Part shown: piece after piece, positions 36,259 through 45,290 of the stretch
Position numbering within the stretch: the first letter of the stretch is position 1
How the letters are laid out: the number at the start of each line of letters is the position of its first letter
Assembly (NCBI RefSeq): GCF_031764535.1
Contig: NZ_CP134499.1
Coordinates: forward strand, 2,666,001 to 2,730,000
Length of the DNA: 64,000 bases
DNA from: Pseudomonas sp. SG20056
GTDB lineage: Bacteria; Pseudomonadota; Gammaproteobacteria; Pseudomonadales; Pseudomonadaceae
Reading direction: 5' to 3'
Program-made: the position numbers and the translations under genes
Notes under the pieces: generated by a model
Seen by the model: only the letters and a program-made list of their open reading frames with translations
Told to the model about the DNA's origin: nothing
Database searches by the model: none

Positions 36259-39027
36259 TCAGCTATCGGTCAGCACGAAGGTCTCGTAGGCAATCACAGC
36301 TTTCGGGTCAGGCAAAGTGCGGCCAAGCGCACGCAACGCATGCCGATCCTGTACAGTCGCCGTTGGCAGGCGGCACAGCTCCAGCAGCAGCTTCAACTCC
36401 ATCCCAGGTGCCTGCTGTGAGCGCGCCTCGGCCAAGGCCGACTGCAAGGCCTCTTGCGCCGCCAACGGATTACCACGCGCAAGCTCGATCTGCGCATGCA
36501 GGCAGGCAAGTTCAGGCAAGCGTGCTCGCTCACCCAGCCGCGCAGCCAAGCGTTCGGCCTGCGCTAAATACTGGGAGGCCGCTTGCCAATCACCCGCAGC
36601 AAGCAGGGCATCCGCGATAAACCCCAGCACCTGCACATGGCCAGCCACCATGCCAAGACGCTGAAGAATGGCGCCGCCTTCACGAATGCGCACGTAACCG
36701 GCCTGCCCATTGCTTTCATGCGCCATAACCCAGCCGGAAAGAATACGCCCAGCACCATCAGCCTGGAGCACGCCATAGCGAGTGTGCAGAGACGCCAGGG
36801 CCTGCGCATGGGCAACAACAGCCTCCTTTCGCCCAAACCATAGCTCCAGCATCCCGGCACAGCGTGTAGCCACTGCCAGCGACATCGGCTGAGCAAGATC
36901 ATTCGCGCGCAGCAGTGCCGCTTCACACAACACCTGGGCCCGCTTGAACTGACCAAGGGGCAGCAGATGCAAGCCCAAGTGCGCCGACATGGCGACCAGA
37001 GGATCAACCACGAAACGCTGTCGAGGTAAGTGCTCACCCAATGTCTCGGCAATCGCAATGCCACGTTCCAGGTGCTGCCGCCCAGTGTTGTGCTGCCCAA
37101 GTACCGCGCAGAGCATGCCACCCAGATTGCAGGCAGCCAGCTCTAGCGCGGGATCCTGCAGCCTGTCCGCCAGTTGCGCTACACGCTCGATCAAACCATG
37201 CGCCAGCGAGTACTCGGCACGGCCATAACGCACCTGAGCCAGGCCGACCAGCCCCCAGCCAAGTTCGCGTGAATCGGCAAGCTCGGCAGCCAAAGCCTGA
37301 GCCCGGCCATAGAAGTCACCGGCTTCAACCGACGCCATGCCGTGCAACTGGGCACTGGCAATGCCGCCCTTGAGCAACAAATCCAGCTCCAGTTCGGCAT
37401 TACTGCCGTCATGCAGTGCCAGACCATGGCAGGCAAACTGCAACGCCTGAGCCGCCGCAAAACACTCAAGTGCGGCTGAGCTGGCAACAGACAACTGCCT
37501 GACTGCAGCGGATGCTTCTTTACCCTGCTCAAAGTGAGCAGCCAACTCGGCAGCAGAGGCTGAACCGGCCCGCAACAAAGCGGCGGCTACCGCACGGTGC
37601 AGCCTCACCCGTGACAACGCCTGCAACCGCTGGTAGAACAGCTGCCGATAGAGGGCATGGCGAAAGGCAACACGCATATCCAGCCGGCCATCGGCAAGCA
37701 ACGTAACCTCGCGTACAACAAGCCAGGCATGGCCTGCTGCAAGGATCTGACACTGGGTCTGCACCTCTGCCTCACTGCGCCGCAGCACATCCGCCAGAAT
37801 GCCGATATGAAACTCGACACCGCACACACTGGCAGCCTCTAGCAGCGCATGCTGTTCATCGGTCAGATGGCTGAGCTGCCGCAGCAAGCTGCCCTCCAGG
37901 CCTTCAGGTACTCGCCATACGACTTGTTGCGGTGCCGCCAGTAGCTCGCTGACCAGGCTTTCAACAAACAGTGGCAGCCCCTCACTGCGCTGATAGAGCA
38001 GACGAGCCAGGTCGCTGCGTGCTGGCAATGCCGGATGGTAGCGCGCGAGGTAATCGCGCAGCTGCTCCAGAGAAAATGGCTGCAGTGCAAGCTCTTCACT
38101 CAAACCACGCAGATTCAGATCATGGCGCAATACGCTCAGTGGCTGCCCACTGTCAGCAGGACGTAGACTGCATACCAGCATCAGGCGCTTGAGGCCGCGA
38201 CGCCGCGCCAGATACTCAAGCAAACGCACACTGGCGCTGTCGCACCAGTGCATATCCTCCAGAACCAGCAACAGCGGGCGCAGCTCACAGCAGCGCATCA
38301 GCAACTCGCCGAACTCGCGCAGCATCCGCTCAGGGCTGGCGCCCGCGCAGCTACGACGCAAGGCGTCACGCTCCGCCTCAGCGCACAACCAGGGGAGTTG
38401 CAACAACCACATCGGCGCGGCGAGCCGCAACATTGGCAACACCTGCTCATCACGCCGACAGAGCTCGGTAAGCAACTCCAGCCAGGGCAGATAGGGTTCG
38501 CCTTCACCAAAATGTTCGATGCATTGCCCCTGCACATGAAGGCCATCGAAACCTGTGTTCGCAAACGCCTCGAGTAGACGCGTCTTGCCGATCCCTGCCT
38601 CACCACTCAACCAGACCAGCTGCCGGGTTTGGCCGCAGCGCCGCCAGGCCTGCCGTAGCCTGTGCAACGCCGGCTCACGGCCGATCAGCTCGACCTCACT
38701 GGCAAGCTCGGCAGCACCGATAAAGCGATAACCCAGGCGGGAGGCTGTCTCAATAAACCGCGGTTGCCGAGGGTCATCCCCCAACGCCTGGCGTATACCG
38801 CTGATGGTGGTTTTGAGTACCGACTCACTGACATGCCGATGCCCCCAAACTGCATCCAGCAAAGCATCCTTACTGAGCAACCGCCCTGGCTGGCGAGCCA
38901 GCTCGCAGAGCAGTGCCAGCGCCTTGGGCTGCAGGGGAACCGGACGCCCATCATGGCTAAGACGCGCATTGTCTTCGTCCAGCTCAAAGCCGGCAAAACG
39001 CAAGCGCAAAGGAATGTGCGCAGGCAT
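36259..39027 (-). CDS. Large wHTH-AAA-TPR transcriptional regulator
   Basis: A 922-residue cytosolic protein. Residues 1-105: OmpR-type winged helix (LRFAGFELDEDNARLSHDGRPVPLQPKALALLCELARQPGRLLSKDALLDAVWG...TTISGIRQALGDDPRQPRFIETASRLGYRFI). Residues 110-400: STAND-like ATPase with Walker A WLSGEAGIGKTRLLEAF and Walker B LLVLEDMHWCDSASVRLLEYLARR. Residues 480-900: TPR-like helical repeats. There is no membrane segment, unlike CadC. ATG 39027 is preferred (GAGCGAG upstream) over a TTG seven codons earlier. It probably controls the downstream thioesterase and hydrolase genes. The signal is unknown. Confidence 0.88.
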   Translation of the reverse strand: MPAHIPLRLRFAGFELDEDNARLSHDGRPVPLQPKALALLCELARQPGRLLSKDALLDAVWGHRHVSESVLKTTISGIRQALGDDPRQPRFIETASRLGYRFIGAAELASEVELIGREPALHRLRQAWRRCGQTRQLVWLSGEAGIGKTRLLEAFANTGFDGLHVQGQCIEHFGEGEPYLPWLELLTELCRRDEQVLPMLRLAAPMWLLQLPWLCAEAERDALRRSCAGASPERMLREFGELLMRCCELRPLLLVLEDMHWCDSASVRLLEYLARRRGLKRLMLVCSLRPADSGQPLSVLRHDLNLRGLSEELALQPFSLEQLRDYLARYHPALPARSDLARLLYQRSEGLPLFVESLVSELLAAPQQVVWRVPEGLEGSLLRQLSHLTDEQHALLEAASVCGVEFHIGILADVLRRSEAEVQTQCQILAAGHAWLVVREVTLLADGRLDMRVAFRHALYRQLFYQRLQALSRVRLHRAVAAALLRAGSASAAELAAHFEQGKEASAAVRQLSVASSAALECFAAAQALQFACHGLALHDGSNAELELDLLLKGGIASAQLHGMASVEAGDFYGRAQALAAELADSRELGWGLVGLAQVRYGRAEYSLAHGLIERVAQLADRLQDPALELAACNLGGMLCAVLGQHNTGRQHLERGIAIAETLGEHLPRQRFVVDPLVAMSAHLGLHLLPLGQFKRAQVLCEAALLRANDLAQPMSLAVATRCAGMLELWFGRKEAVVAHAQALASLHTRYGVLQADGAGRILSGWVMAHESNGQAGYVRIREGGAILQRLGMVAGHVQVLGFIADALLAAGDWQAASQYLAQAERLAARLGERARLPELACLHAQIELARGNPLAAQEALQSALAEARSQQAPGMELKLLLELCRLPTATVQDRHALRALGRTLPDPKAVIAYETFVLTDS

Positions 39028-39125
39028 GAACTCGCTCTGTTTATTCAACCTGCAAAAATACTGTGGAGGCCCCGGTTAGTTGTCAATGCGCCGCAACAGA
39101 CCTGGCTTGGATATGCACAAATGCA

Positions 39126-39157
39126 AAAAGCCGACCCTGAAATCAGGATCGGCTTTT
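39126..39157. terminator. Rho-independent terminator
   Basis: AAAAGCCGACCCTGA and TCAGGATCGGCTTTT pair with one mismatch around AA. It serves the minus-strand deaD gene, 58 bp after its stop. Confidence 0.85.
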
Positions 39158-39214
39158 CAATTGCAGGCTGTAGATCAATACCTCGCGTGAGCATGGTGAC
39201 TCACAACGCAGTGA

Positions 39215-40897
39215 TCAATCTTCGCGATAACGACGCAGCTTCAGCGGCTTGCCACCGACGCGGGTGTCTTTCAACTTACCCAGCAGACGATCAAGGCCTT
39301 CTTCCGGCAGCTCGACCAGACTAAAGCTCTCACGCACCTGAATGCGGCCGATGTCTTCACGGGCCAGACCGCCTTCATTGAGGATGGCGCCGAGCAGGTT
39401 CTTCGCCGCAATACCATCGCGTGCGCCCAGGGCGGTACGGCAACGAGCACGGCCTTCGGCCAATGGCACCGGCGCACGACGTTCACGGCTGCCTTCGCGA
39501 TCAGGACGCTCAGGACGGTCACCGCGCTCGCTACGCTCACGTGGGCCACTGCTGTTTGGCACCAGCGGCTGGTCACGCTGAACTTCAGCCAGGGTCAGCG
39601 CCTGGCCGTTGGTGGCCTTGCGCAGCAGGGCTGCGGCCAGGGCACGCGGGCTGCAACCGATGTCGGCAGTCAGGCGATCCAGCAGCTCACCGTGGCTGGC
39701 TTCAGCATCAGCCACCAGGGGAGCCAGGCTGTTAGTCAGCTTCTTGATGCGGGCGTCCAACACCTGCTGGGCGTCCGGCAGCTTGACTTCGCCAACCTTC
39801 TGCCCGGTTACACGCTCGATCACCTGCAGCATGCGGCGCTCACGCGGGGTGACCAGCAGCAGCGCGCGACCGGTACGGCCAGCACGGCCGGTACGGCCAA
39901 TACGGTGTACATAGGACTCAGGGTCGTATGGCATGTCCACGTTCATAACGTGGGTAATACGCGGCACGTCGAGGCCGCGAGCGGCAACGTCGGTGGCGAT
40001 AACGATGTCCAGACGACCATCTTTCAGCGAGTCGATCACGCGCTCACGCTGGTTCTGCGCGATGTCGCCGTTGAGCGCAGCAGCCTTGTAGCCCTTGGCT
40101 TCCAGCGCAGCGGCCAGATCCAGGGTGGCTTGCTTGGTGCGAACGAAACCGATCAGCGCGTCGAACTCTTCGACTTCCAGCAGACGCAGTACGGCGGCGT
40201 GCTTCTGGTCAGCGTGGACCATCAGATGCACCTGCTCGATGGCAGTTACGGTCTGGGTTTTGGTTTCGATCTTGACGTGCTTGGGGTCACGCAGGTGCTT
40301 TTCGGCGATGGCGCGGATCGAGTGCGGCAGAGTGGCGGAGAACAGCACGCTCTGACGGCTTTCCGGCATGGCCTTGAAGATGACTTCGAGGTCATCCATA
40401 AAGCCCAGTTTGAGCATCTCGTCGGCTTCGTCGAGGACCAGGTGCTGAATGGTCGACAGGACTTTCTCGTCACGACGCAAGTGGTCAACCAGACGACCCG
40501 GAGTGGCCACAACAATCTGTGCGCCATTGCGGATGGCCTTGAGCTGCGGGCCCATCGGCGCACCGCCGTATACGGCGATAACACTGACACCCGGCATTTG
40601 CTTGGAGTAGGTTTCAAACGCAGTCGCAACCTGCAGCGCCAGTTCACGGGTCGGCGCCAGGATCAGCGCTTGTGGCTGACGCTTGGTCGGGTCGATGCGG
40701 CTGAGGATTGGCAGAGCGAAAGCAGCGGTTTTACCGGTACCGGTCTGCGCCTGGCCGATCATGTCGTGGCCGGCGAGAATGACTGGAATCGCTTGAATCT
40801 GAATAGCCGAAGGCTCTTCATAGCCAGTGGCAATTACAGCAGCGAGAACATTGGGATGTAGATCGAGAGCGGCGAAGCCGCCGGTTTCCTGGGTCAT
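39215..40897 (-). CDS. deaD: DEAD-box RNA helicase (DeaD/CsdA type)
   Basis: A 560-residue helicase: Q motif with YEEPSAIQIQAIP, motif I AQTGTGKTAAF, Ia PTRELALQ, II LDEADEML, III SATLP, IV-VI through ATDVAARGLDVP and HRIGRTGRAGR. A charged RGG-poor linker (RERSERGDRPERPDREGSRERR) is followed by a DbpA/CsdA-type RNA-binding domain near the C-terminus (NLLGAILNEGGLAREDIGRIQV). It acts in ribosome assembly and RNA decay in the cold. ATG 40897 has AGAGGCAGA upstream. The start lies in a hairpin with a long leader. Confidence 0.94.
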   Translation of the reverse strand: MTQETGGFAALDLHPNVLAAVIATGYEEPSAIQIQAIPVILAGHDMIGQAQTGTGKTAAFALPILSRIDPTKRQPQALILAPTRELALQVATAFETYSKQMPGVSVIAVYGGAPMGPQLKAIRNGAQIVVATPGRLVDHLRRDEKVLSTIQHLVLDEADEMLKLGFMDDLEVIFKAMPESRQSVLFSATLPHSIRAIAEKHLRDPKHVKIETKTQTVTAIEQVHLMVHADQKHAAVLRLLEVEEFDALIGFVRTKQATLDLAAALEAKGYKAAALNGDIAQNQRERVIDSLKDGRLDIVIATDVAARGLDVPRITHVMNVDMPYDPESYVHRIGRTGRAGRTGRALLLVTPRERRMLQVIERVTGQKVGEVKLPDAQQVLDARIKKLTNSLAPLVADAEASHGELLDRLTADIGCSPRALAAALLRKATNGQALTLAEVQRDQPLVPNSSGPRERSERGDRPERPDREGSRERRAPVPLAEGRARCRTALGARDGIAAKNLLGAILNEGGLAREDIGRIQVRESFSLVELPEEGLDRLLGKLKDTRVGGKPLKLRRYRED

Positions 40898-40931
40898 GGG
40901 TCTGCCTCTAGTGCATCCGCAAAGACCCATG
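40895..40931 (-). promoter_or_regulatory. Hairpin pairing the deaD start codon
   Basis: On the transcript strand CATGGGTCT (40931-40923) pairs perfectly with AGACCCATG (40903-40895). The last three bases are the deaD AUG. The 19-base loop carries the Shine-Dalgarno AGAGG. Such a fold would limit initiation and could answer to temperature or to the helicase itself. Confidence 0.55.
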
Positions 40932-41279
40932 TTCCAAAGCTGCGCATGCCGTGTAAGACCCGAGAGTCACCCTGGCAGCCATGTCGGCGGGGATTTGCGA
41001 AAACGTGTGATAAATGAATCGTCAAGGATAGTCCGCAAAAGGGACTAACTGCCAAAGTAAACCTTCGGGCGAGTTGTACTACCTGAACGTGGCCAAGAAT
41101 TGACCGGCGCGCACTATACCGGAAAACCTGGCCGATGTGCCTGTTTTTCCATACGGCATACATAAAAAGGCATAAATAATGCCTATAGCGTGCCATACAG
41201 CCATCCTCTGATAGCCTGCAGCTGCCATGCTGTAACGGCTTCAGCCCCATCACTAACCTGCGCAAAAGGACTCCCCGCC
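40898..41279. other. Long intergenic region between divergent deaD and enoyl-CoA hydratase genes
   Basis: 382 bp with no convincing gene. On the minus strand it holds the deaD start hairpin, a small hairpin AGTCC/GGACT (about 41029-41045) and a -10-like TATAGT (41113-41118) with a GC-rich discriminator, so a deaD leader of about 200 nt is likely. A long leader is common for cold-shock helicase mRNAs. The -35 is weak. GGCAT/ATGCC forms a 5-bp hairpin near 41169-41183. Confidence 0.55.
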
Positions 41280-42071
41280 ATGACCCAAAGCACCAGCGGC
41301 CGCGTCAGCCGTGAAAAACGCGGCCAGATCATGTTGATCGGCCTGGACCGAGCGAGCAAACGCAACGCTTTCGATATGCCCATGCTGGATGACATGTGCC
41401 TGGCCTATGGTGAGTTCGAACGCGACAGCGAGGCGCGGGTGGCGCTGGTATTTGCCCATGGCGAGCACTTTACCGCCGGATTGGACCTGGCCAATGTGGC
41501 GGCGCAGTTTGCCGCCGGCTGGACGATTCCCGAGGGTGGCTGCGACCCCTGGGGCGTGTTCGGCGGGCCGCGCGTCAGTAAACCGGTGATTGTCGCCGCG
41601 CAAGGCTACTGCTACACCATCGGCATCGAGCTGATGCTCGCCTCGGATATCAACCTGTGCGCCAGCAATACCCGTTTTGCACAGATGGAAGTGCAACGCG
41701 GTATCTTCCCCTTCGGCGGCGCGACCTTGCGCATGCATCAGACCGCCGGCTGGGGCAACGCCATGCGCTGGCTGCTGACTGGCGATGAATTCGATGCTCA
41801 CGAAGCCTATCGCCTGGGCTTTATCCAGCAGGTGGTGGCCAGTGAGGAACTGCTGCCCAAGGCACTGTGGCTCGCTGAACGCATTGCCGCGCAGGCGCCA
41901 CTGGGAGTACAAGCCACCCTGGCGTCGGCGCGCCAGGCGGTGGTCGAAGGCCCGGCTGCCGCAGCCGCCAGCCTGCATCCGACCGTCACCCGCCTGATGG
42001 CCAGTGAAGATGCTCAGGAAGGCGTGCGAGCCATGCTGGAACGTCGTCCAGGTGATTTTAAAGGGCGTTGA
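41280..42071 (+). CDS. Enoyl-CoA hydratase/isomerase family protein (crotonase)
   Basis: A 263-residue crotonase. LIGLDRASKRNAFDMPMLDDMC, FAHGEHFTAGLDLANV (first oxyanion loop), QGYCYTIGIELMLASDINLCASNTRFAQMEVQRGIFPFGGATLRM (second loop and active-site region). One Glu of canonical hydratases occurs as VQRGIFP, so hydratase activity is uncertain. The start is ATG 41280, with AAAGGA upstream. I remember PA2841 at this position next to deaD. Substrate unknown. Confidence 0.88.
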   Translation: MTQSTSGRVSREKRGQIMLIGLDRASKRNAFDMPMLDDMCLAYGEFERDSEARVALVFAHGEHFTAGLDLANVAAQFAAGWTIPEGGCDPWGVFGGPRVSKPVIVAAQGYCYTIGIELMLASDINLCASNTRFAQMEVQRGIFPFGGATLRMHQTAGWGNAMRWLLTGDEFDAHEAYRLGFIQQVVASEELLPKALWLAERIAAQAPLGVQATLASARQAVVEGPAAAAASLHPTVTRLMASEDAQEGVRAMLERRPGDFKGR

Positions 42072-42077
42072 GCGTGA

Positions 42078-42851
42078 TCAGGTCGCAGGACGTACCGCTT
42101 TGATCAACGACTCCAGCGAATAACCGAACTGCGGCGCCAGCAGCTCATTGCGGCGCAGCAGTTCGGTAAAGTCGATGTTCTGCTCCAGATCCGCCGGCAC
42201 CAGCAGCACCACATTGCCCTCCTTCACCGGGCACTCCCAGTAATGCCGGTGGTAGAGGCCGCGCAGCAGCGGCGCCCCCAGTGGCTTGCCGTCGTTGCCG
42301 GCCCACTGGTTGATGATCAGCCAGCCGCCAGGGTTAAGCTGCTTCTGGCAGTTTTCCAGAAAACGCCAGGCCAGATGCCCAGTCGCCGGACCATGGTCGG
42401 TGTACAGGTCGACAAACAGCAGGTCGGTCTTTTCCGCGCTTTCCAGCAGTTCCAACGCATCGCCGATACGAATGGTCAGGCGCGGATCATCGGTCAGCCC
42501 CATGTGCTCCATGGCCAAGCGCGGCACATCGGCGCGCAGCTCAATCACCTCGACATCTTCCAGCGGCAGAAACTTCAAGCAAGCCTGGGTTAGATTGCCA
42601 GCACCGAGGCCCAAAAACAGCGCGCTTTCCGGCTGCTCATGGCACAACGCGCCAAGCAGCATAGCGCGGGTGTAGTCGTACTCCAGCCAGCTGGGGTCCG
42701 GCATATACACGCAGCTCTGCTCAATCGCCTCACCAAATTCGAGAAAGCGGTAAGCGCCCATTTCGACCACCTGAATAACGCCGAAGGCATCGTGCACTTC
42801 AGCGATCAACAGCGGGTCCGGCATCTGCCCAACCGGAGGTAAACCTGGCAT
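42078..42851 (-). CDS. Spermidine synthase-like methyltransferase-fold protein
   Basis: A 257-residue protein of the spermidine synthase-like Rossmann family. It has YDYTRAMLLGALCHEQPESALFLGLGAGNLTQACLKFLPLEDVEVIELRADVPRLA (the nucleotide/dcSAM-type loop GLGAGN), RIGDALELLES and DLLFVDLYTDHGPATGHL. The aminopropyl-acceptor gate motif of true SpeE is replaced (VDLYTDHG). Its true reaction is unknown. ATG 42851 has GGTGGAG 8 bases upstream. A GTG three codons earlier is the alternative. Convergent with the crotonase gene. Confidence 0.82.
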   Translation of the reverse strand: MPGLPPVGQMPDPLLIAEVHDAFGVIQVVEMGAYRFLEFGEAIEQSCVYMPDPSWLEYDYTRAMLLGALCHEQPESALFLGLGAGNLTQACLKFLPLEDVEVIELRADVPRLAMEHMGLTDDPRLTIRIGDALELLESAEKTDLLFVDLYTDHGPATGHLAWRFLENCQKQLNPGGWLIINQWAGNDGKPLGAPLLRGLYHRHYWECPVKEGNVVLLVPADLEQNIDFTELLRRNELLAPQFGYSLESLIKAVRPAT

Positions 42852-43014
42852 CCCGCACACTCCACCGTGACATCCCCGACCATTTCGGCCAGAGGAAAGG
42901 CGCTAATTGTCATTGAGGCACCCTCCCCCGGTCACGCGATAATTTTCCGCAGTCGGGAGCGCCGAGTTCGTCGCTATGCGGCTACAACAATAAAAACAAA
43001 TATCGAGGTTTGCC

Positions 43015-44355
43015 ATGTACGCCATTATCGGTGCCGGCCCCATGGGGCTGTGTACAGCACGTCAACTGCACAAGCACGGCATCGACTTTGTCGGTTTCGA
43101 ACTGCACGCGGATGTCGGCGGCCTGTGGGACATCGATAATCCGCACAGCACCATGTACGACTCGGCGCACCTGATTTCCTCCAAGGGCACCACCCAATTC
43201 ACTGAATTTCCGATGCGCGTCGAGGTGGCGCCCTACCCGCATCACAGTGAAATGCGCCGCTACTTCCGTGACTACGCCAAACATTTTGGGCTGTATGCGC
43301 ATTACCAGTTCAACACCCGCGTGGTGGAAATTCAGCGCCTGGATAAAGGCTGGAAGCTGATCAGCGAGTACGACGGCGTGCAGCGTGAATGGCTGTTCGA
43401 CGGCGTACTGATGGCCAACGGCACCCTGCACACGCCTAACCAACCAGCGCTACCCGGCACGTTTACCGGAGAGTTGATGCATTCCAGCGACTACCGCTCG
43501 GCAGCGGTATTCGACAGCAAACGCGTGCTGGTAATTGGCTGCGGCAACTCGGCCTGCGATATCGCCGTGGACGCCGTGCACCGCGCCGCTTCGGTGGACC
43601 TGTCGGTACGCCGTGGCTATTACTTCCTGCCCAAGTTCACCCTGGGCCGCCCCACTGACACCCTCGGCGGTGCGATCAAGCTGCCGCGCCCGTTCAAGCA
43701 ATTCCTCGATGGCCTGCTGGTACGCGCGCTGGTCGGCAAGCCGTCGCAATACGGCCTGCCCGACCCGGATTACAAACTCTACGAATCACACCCGGTGATG
43801 AATTCCCTGGTGCTGCACTACCTCGGCCATGGCGATATCCAGGCGCGCCGCGATGTGGCCACAGTCGACGGTTTGCAGGTGACCTTCAGCGATGGCGAAC
43901 AAGCCGAGTACGACCTGATTCTGCAAGGCACCGGCTACAAGCTCGACTACCCCTTTATCGACCGTACGCACCTCAACTGGCCCCAGGCAGCCGGGGCGCC
44001 GCAGCTCTACCTCAACGTGTTCCACCCCGAGTATGACGACCTGTTTATGCTGGGCATGGTCGAAGCCTCCGGCCTCGGCTGGCAGGGCCGCGACGAGCAG
44101 GCCGAGCTGGTGGCGCTGTATATCAAGGGCCTGCAAGCCGGCAGTCAGGCGGCCAAGGACTTCCAGGCACTCAAGCGCGAACGCGCCGGCATACGTCTGG
44201 ACGGCGGCTACCAGTACCTGCAACTGGAGCGCATGGCCTACTACGTGCACAAGGACAGCTATCGTCAAACCATCGCGCAGCACAGTAACAGCCTGCGCGC
44301 CGGTTTGGCTGCGCGGCCCGCTGTCGCCAGCCGCACTGCCGAAGGAAGCCTGTGA
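43015..44355 (+). CDS. Flavin-containing monooxygenase-like oxidoreductase
   Basis: A 446-residue FMO-like flavoprotein: FAD loop YAIIGAGPMGLCTARQL (residues 2-18), FMO signature FTGELMHSSDY (FxGxxxHxxxY, near 151-161), NADPH loop VLVIGCGNSACDIAVDA (near 173) and the late YDLILQGTGYKLDYPF. All FMO/Baeyer-Villiger-type cofactor elements are present, so it probably oxygenates a soft nucleophile or ketone. It is first in an operon of five genes joined by overlapping start and stop codons. Substrate unknown. Confidence 0.9.
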   Translation: MYAIIGAGPMGLCTARQLHKHGIDFVGFELHADVGGLWDIDNPHSTMYDSAHLISSKGTTQFTEFPMRVEVAPYPHHSEMRRYFRDYAKHFGLYAHYQFNTRVVEIQRLDKGWKLISEYDGVQREWLFDGVLMANGTLHTPNQPALPGTFTGELMHSSDYRSAAVFDSKRVLVIGCGNSACDIAVDAVHRAASVDLSVRRGYYFLPKFTLGRPTDTLGGAIKLPRPFKQFLDGLLVRALVGKPSQYGLPDPDYKLYESHPVMNSLVLHYLGHGDIQARRDVATVDGLQVTFSDGEQAEYDLILQGTGYKLDYPFIDRTHLNWPQAAGAPQLYLNVFHPEYDDLFMLGMVEASGLGWQGRDEQAELVALYIKGLQAGSQAAKDFQALKRERAGIRLDGGYQYLQLERMAYYVHKDSYRQTIAQHSNSLRAGLAARPAVASRTAEGSL

Positions 44356-45290
44356 TGGAGCCGGTGAATATCCAGTTCGACCCCAGTAGTCTAGTGCTGA
44401 TCAACATCATCCTCGCGGTGATGATGTTCGGTGTCTCGCTGGACCTGCGCCTGGATGACTTCAAACGCATCGTCCGCGAACCCAAGGCACCGGTGATTGG
44501 CCTGCTGGCGCAGTTTGTCCTGCTGCCGGCGCTGACCTGCCTGGCCTGCTGGGCGCTGCGCATCGAACCGATGCTGGCCCTGGGCATGATGCTGGTGGCG
44601 GCCTGCCCCGGCGGCAGCTTCTCCAACATCATGACCTGGATGGCGCGGGGCAACGTCGCGGTCTCGGTGAGCATGACGGCGGTATCCAGCCTTGCGGCCA
44701 GCATGCTGACGCCACTGAACTTCGGCTTCTACGCCTGGCTCAATCCACTGACCCGACCACTGCTGACACAGATCGCCATGGACCCGATCAGCCTGCTGCT
44801 GTTGGTGCTGCTGGTGCTCGGCCTGCCGCTGATTGTCGGCATGTGGGTTGGTCGGCGTTTTCCTGGCCTGTCGCTCAAGGTGGAAAAGCCGCTGCGCATC
44901 TTTGCCCTGCTGGTGATGCTGGCCTTCGTCTCCCTGGCCTTCAGCCGCAACTTCGACCAGTTCATCGCGCACTTCCATCTGTTCTTCTGGCTGGTGGTGG
45001 CGCACAACGCCCTGGCGTTGGCGGTGGGCTACTGGTGCGCGCGACTGTCCGGGCTGCCGGCAGCGGATCGTCGGGCGATCACCCTGGAAGTCGGCATCCA
45101 GAACTCGGCCCTGGGCCTGGTGATCATCTTCACCTTCTTCCCGCAGGCCAGCGGCATGCTGCTGATCGCCGCGTTCTGGGGCTGCTGGCACCTGGTCAGC
45201 GGCCTGGCCCTGGCCTTTATCTGGTCTCGTCGGCCACCCGCAAGCCTGCCACTTACACCTACGGCCCTAGCCAGCGCTGGAGAAAAATAA
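44352..45290 (+). CDS. BASS-family (bile acid:Na+ symporter) transporter
   Basis: A 312-residue protein with about ten membrane segments. Family motifs are GVSLDLRLDDFKRIVREPKAPVIGLL, MLVAACPGGSFSNIMTWMARGNVAVSVSMTAVSSLAA and ALTLEVGIQNSALGLVIIF-like crossover (ITLEVGIQNSALGLV). It is probably the uptake system for the operon's organic anion substrate. ATGA overlap with the monooxygenase and TAATG overlap with the SDR gene. Confidence 0.9.
   Translation: MMEPVNIQFDPSSLVLINIILAVMMFGVSLDLRLDDFKRIVREPKAPVIGLLAQFVLLPALTCLACWALRIEPMLALGMMLVAACPGGSFSNIMTWMARGNVAVSVSMTAVSSLAASMLTPLNFGFYAWLNPLTRPLLTQIAMDPISLLLLVLLVLGLPLIVGMWVGRRFPGLSLKVEKPLRIFALLVMLAFVSLAFSRNFDQFIAHFHLFFWLVVAHNALALAVGYWCARLSGLPAADRRAITLEVGIQNSALGLVIIFTFFPQASGMLLIAAFWGCWHLVSGLALAFIWSRRPPASLPLTPTALASAGEK

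Noticed and set aside
39692-40861. 389-codon plus-strand frame
   Set aside because: Antisense to the DEAD-box helicase with all helicase motifs on the other strand.
40898-40930. Upstream in-frame ATG of deaD (40930)
   Set aside because: Its Shine-Dalgarno would be only a few bases away. ATG 40897 has AGAGGCAGA at good spacing and gives the usual N-terminus.
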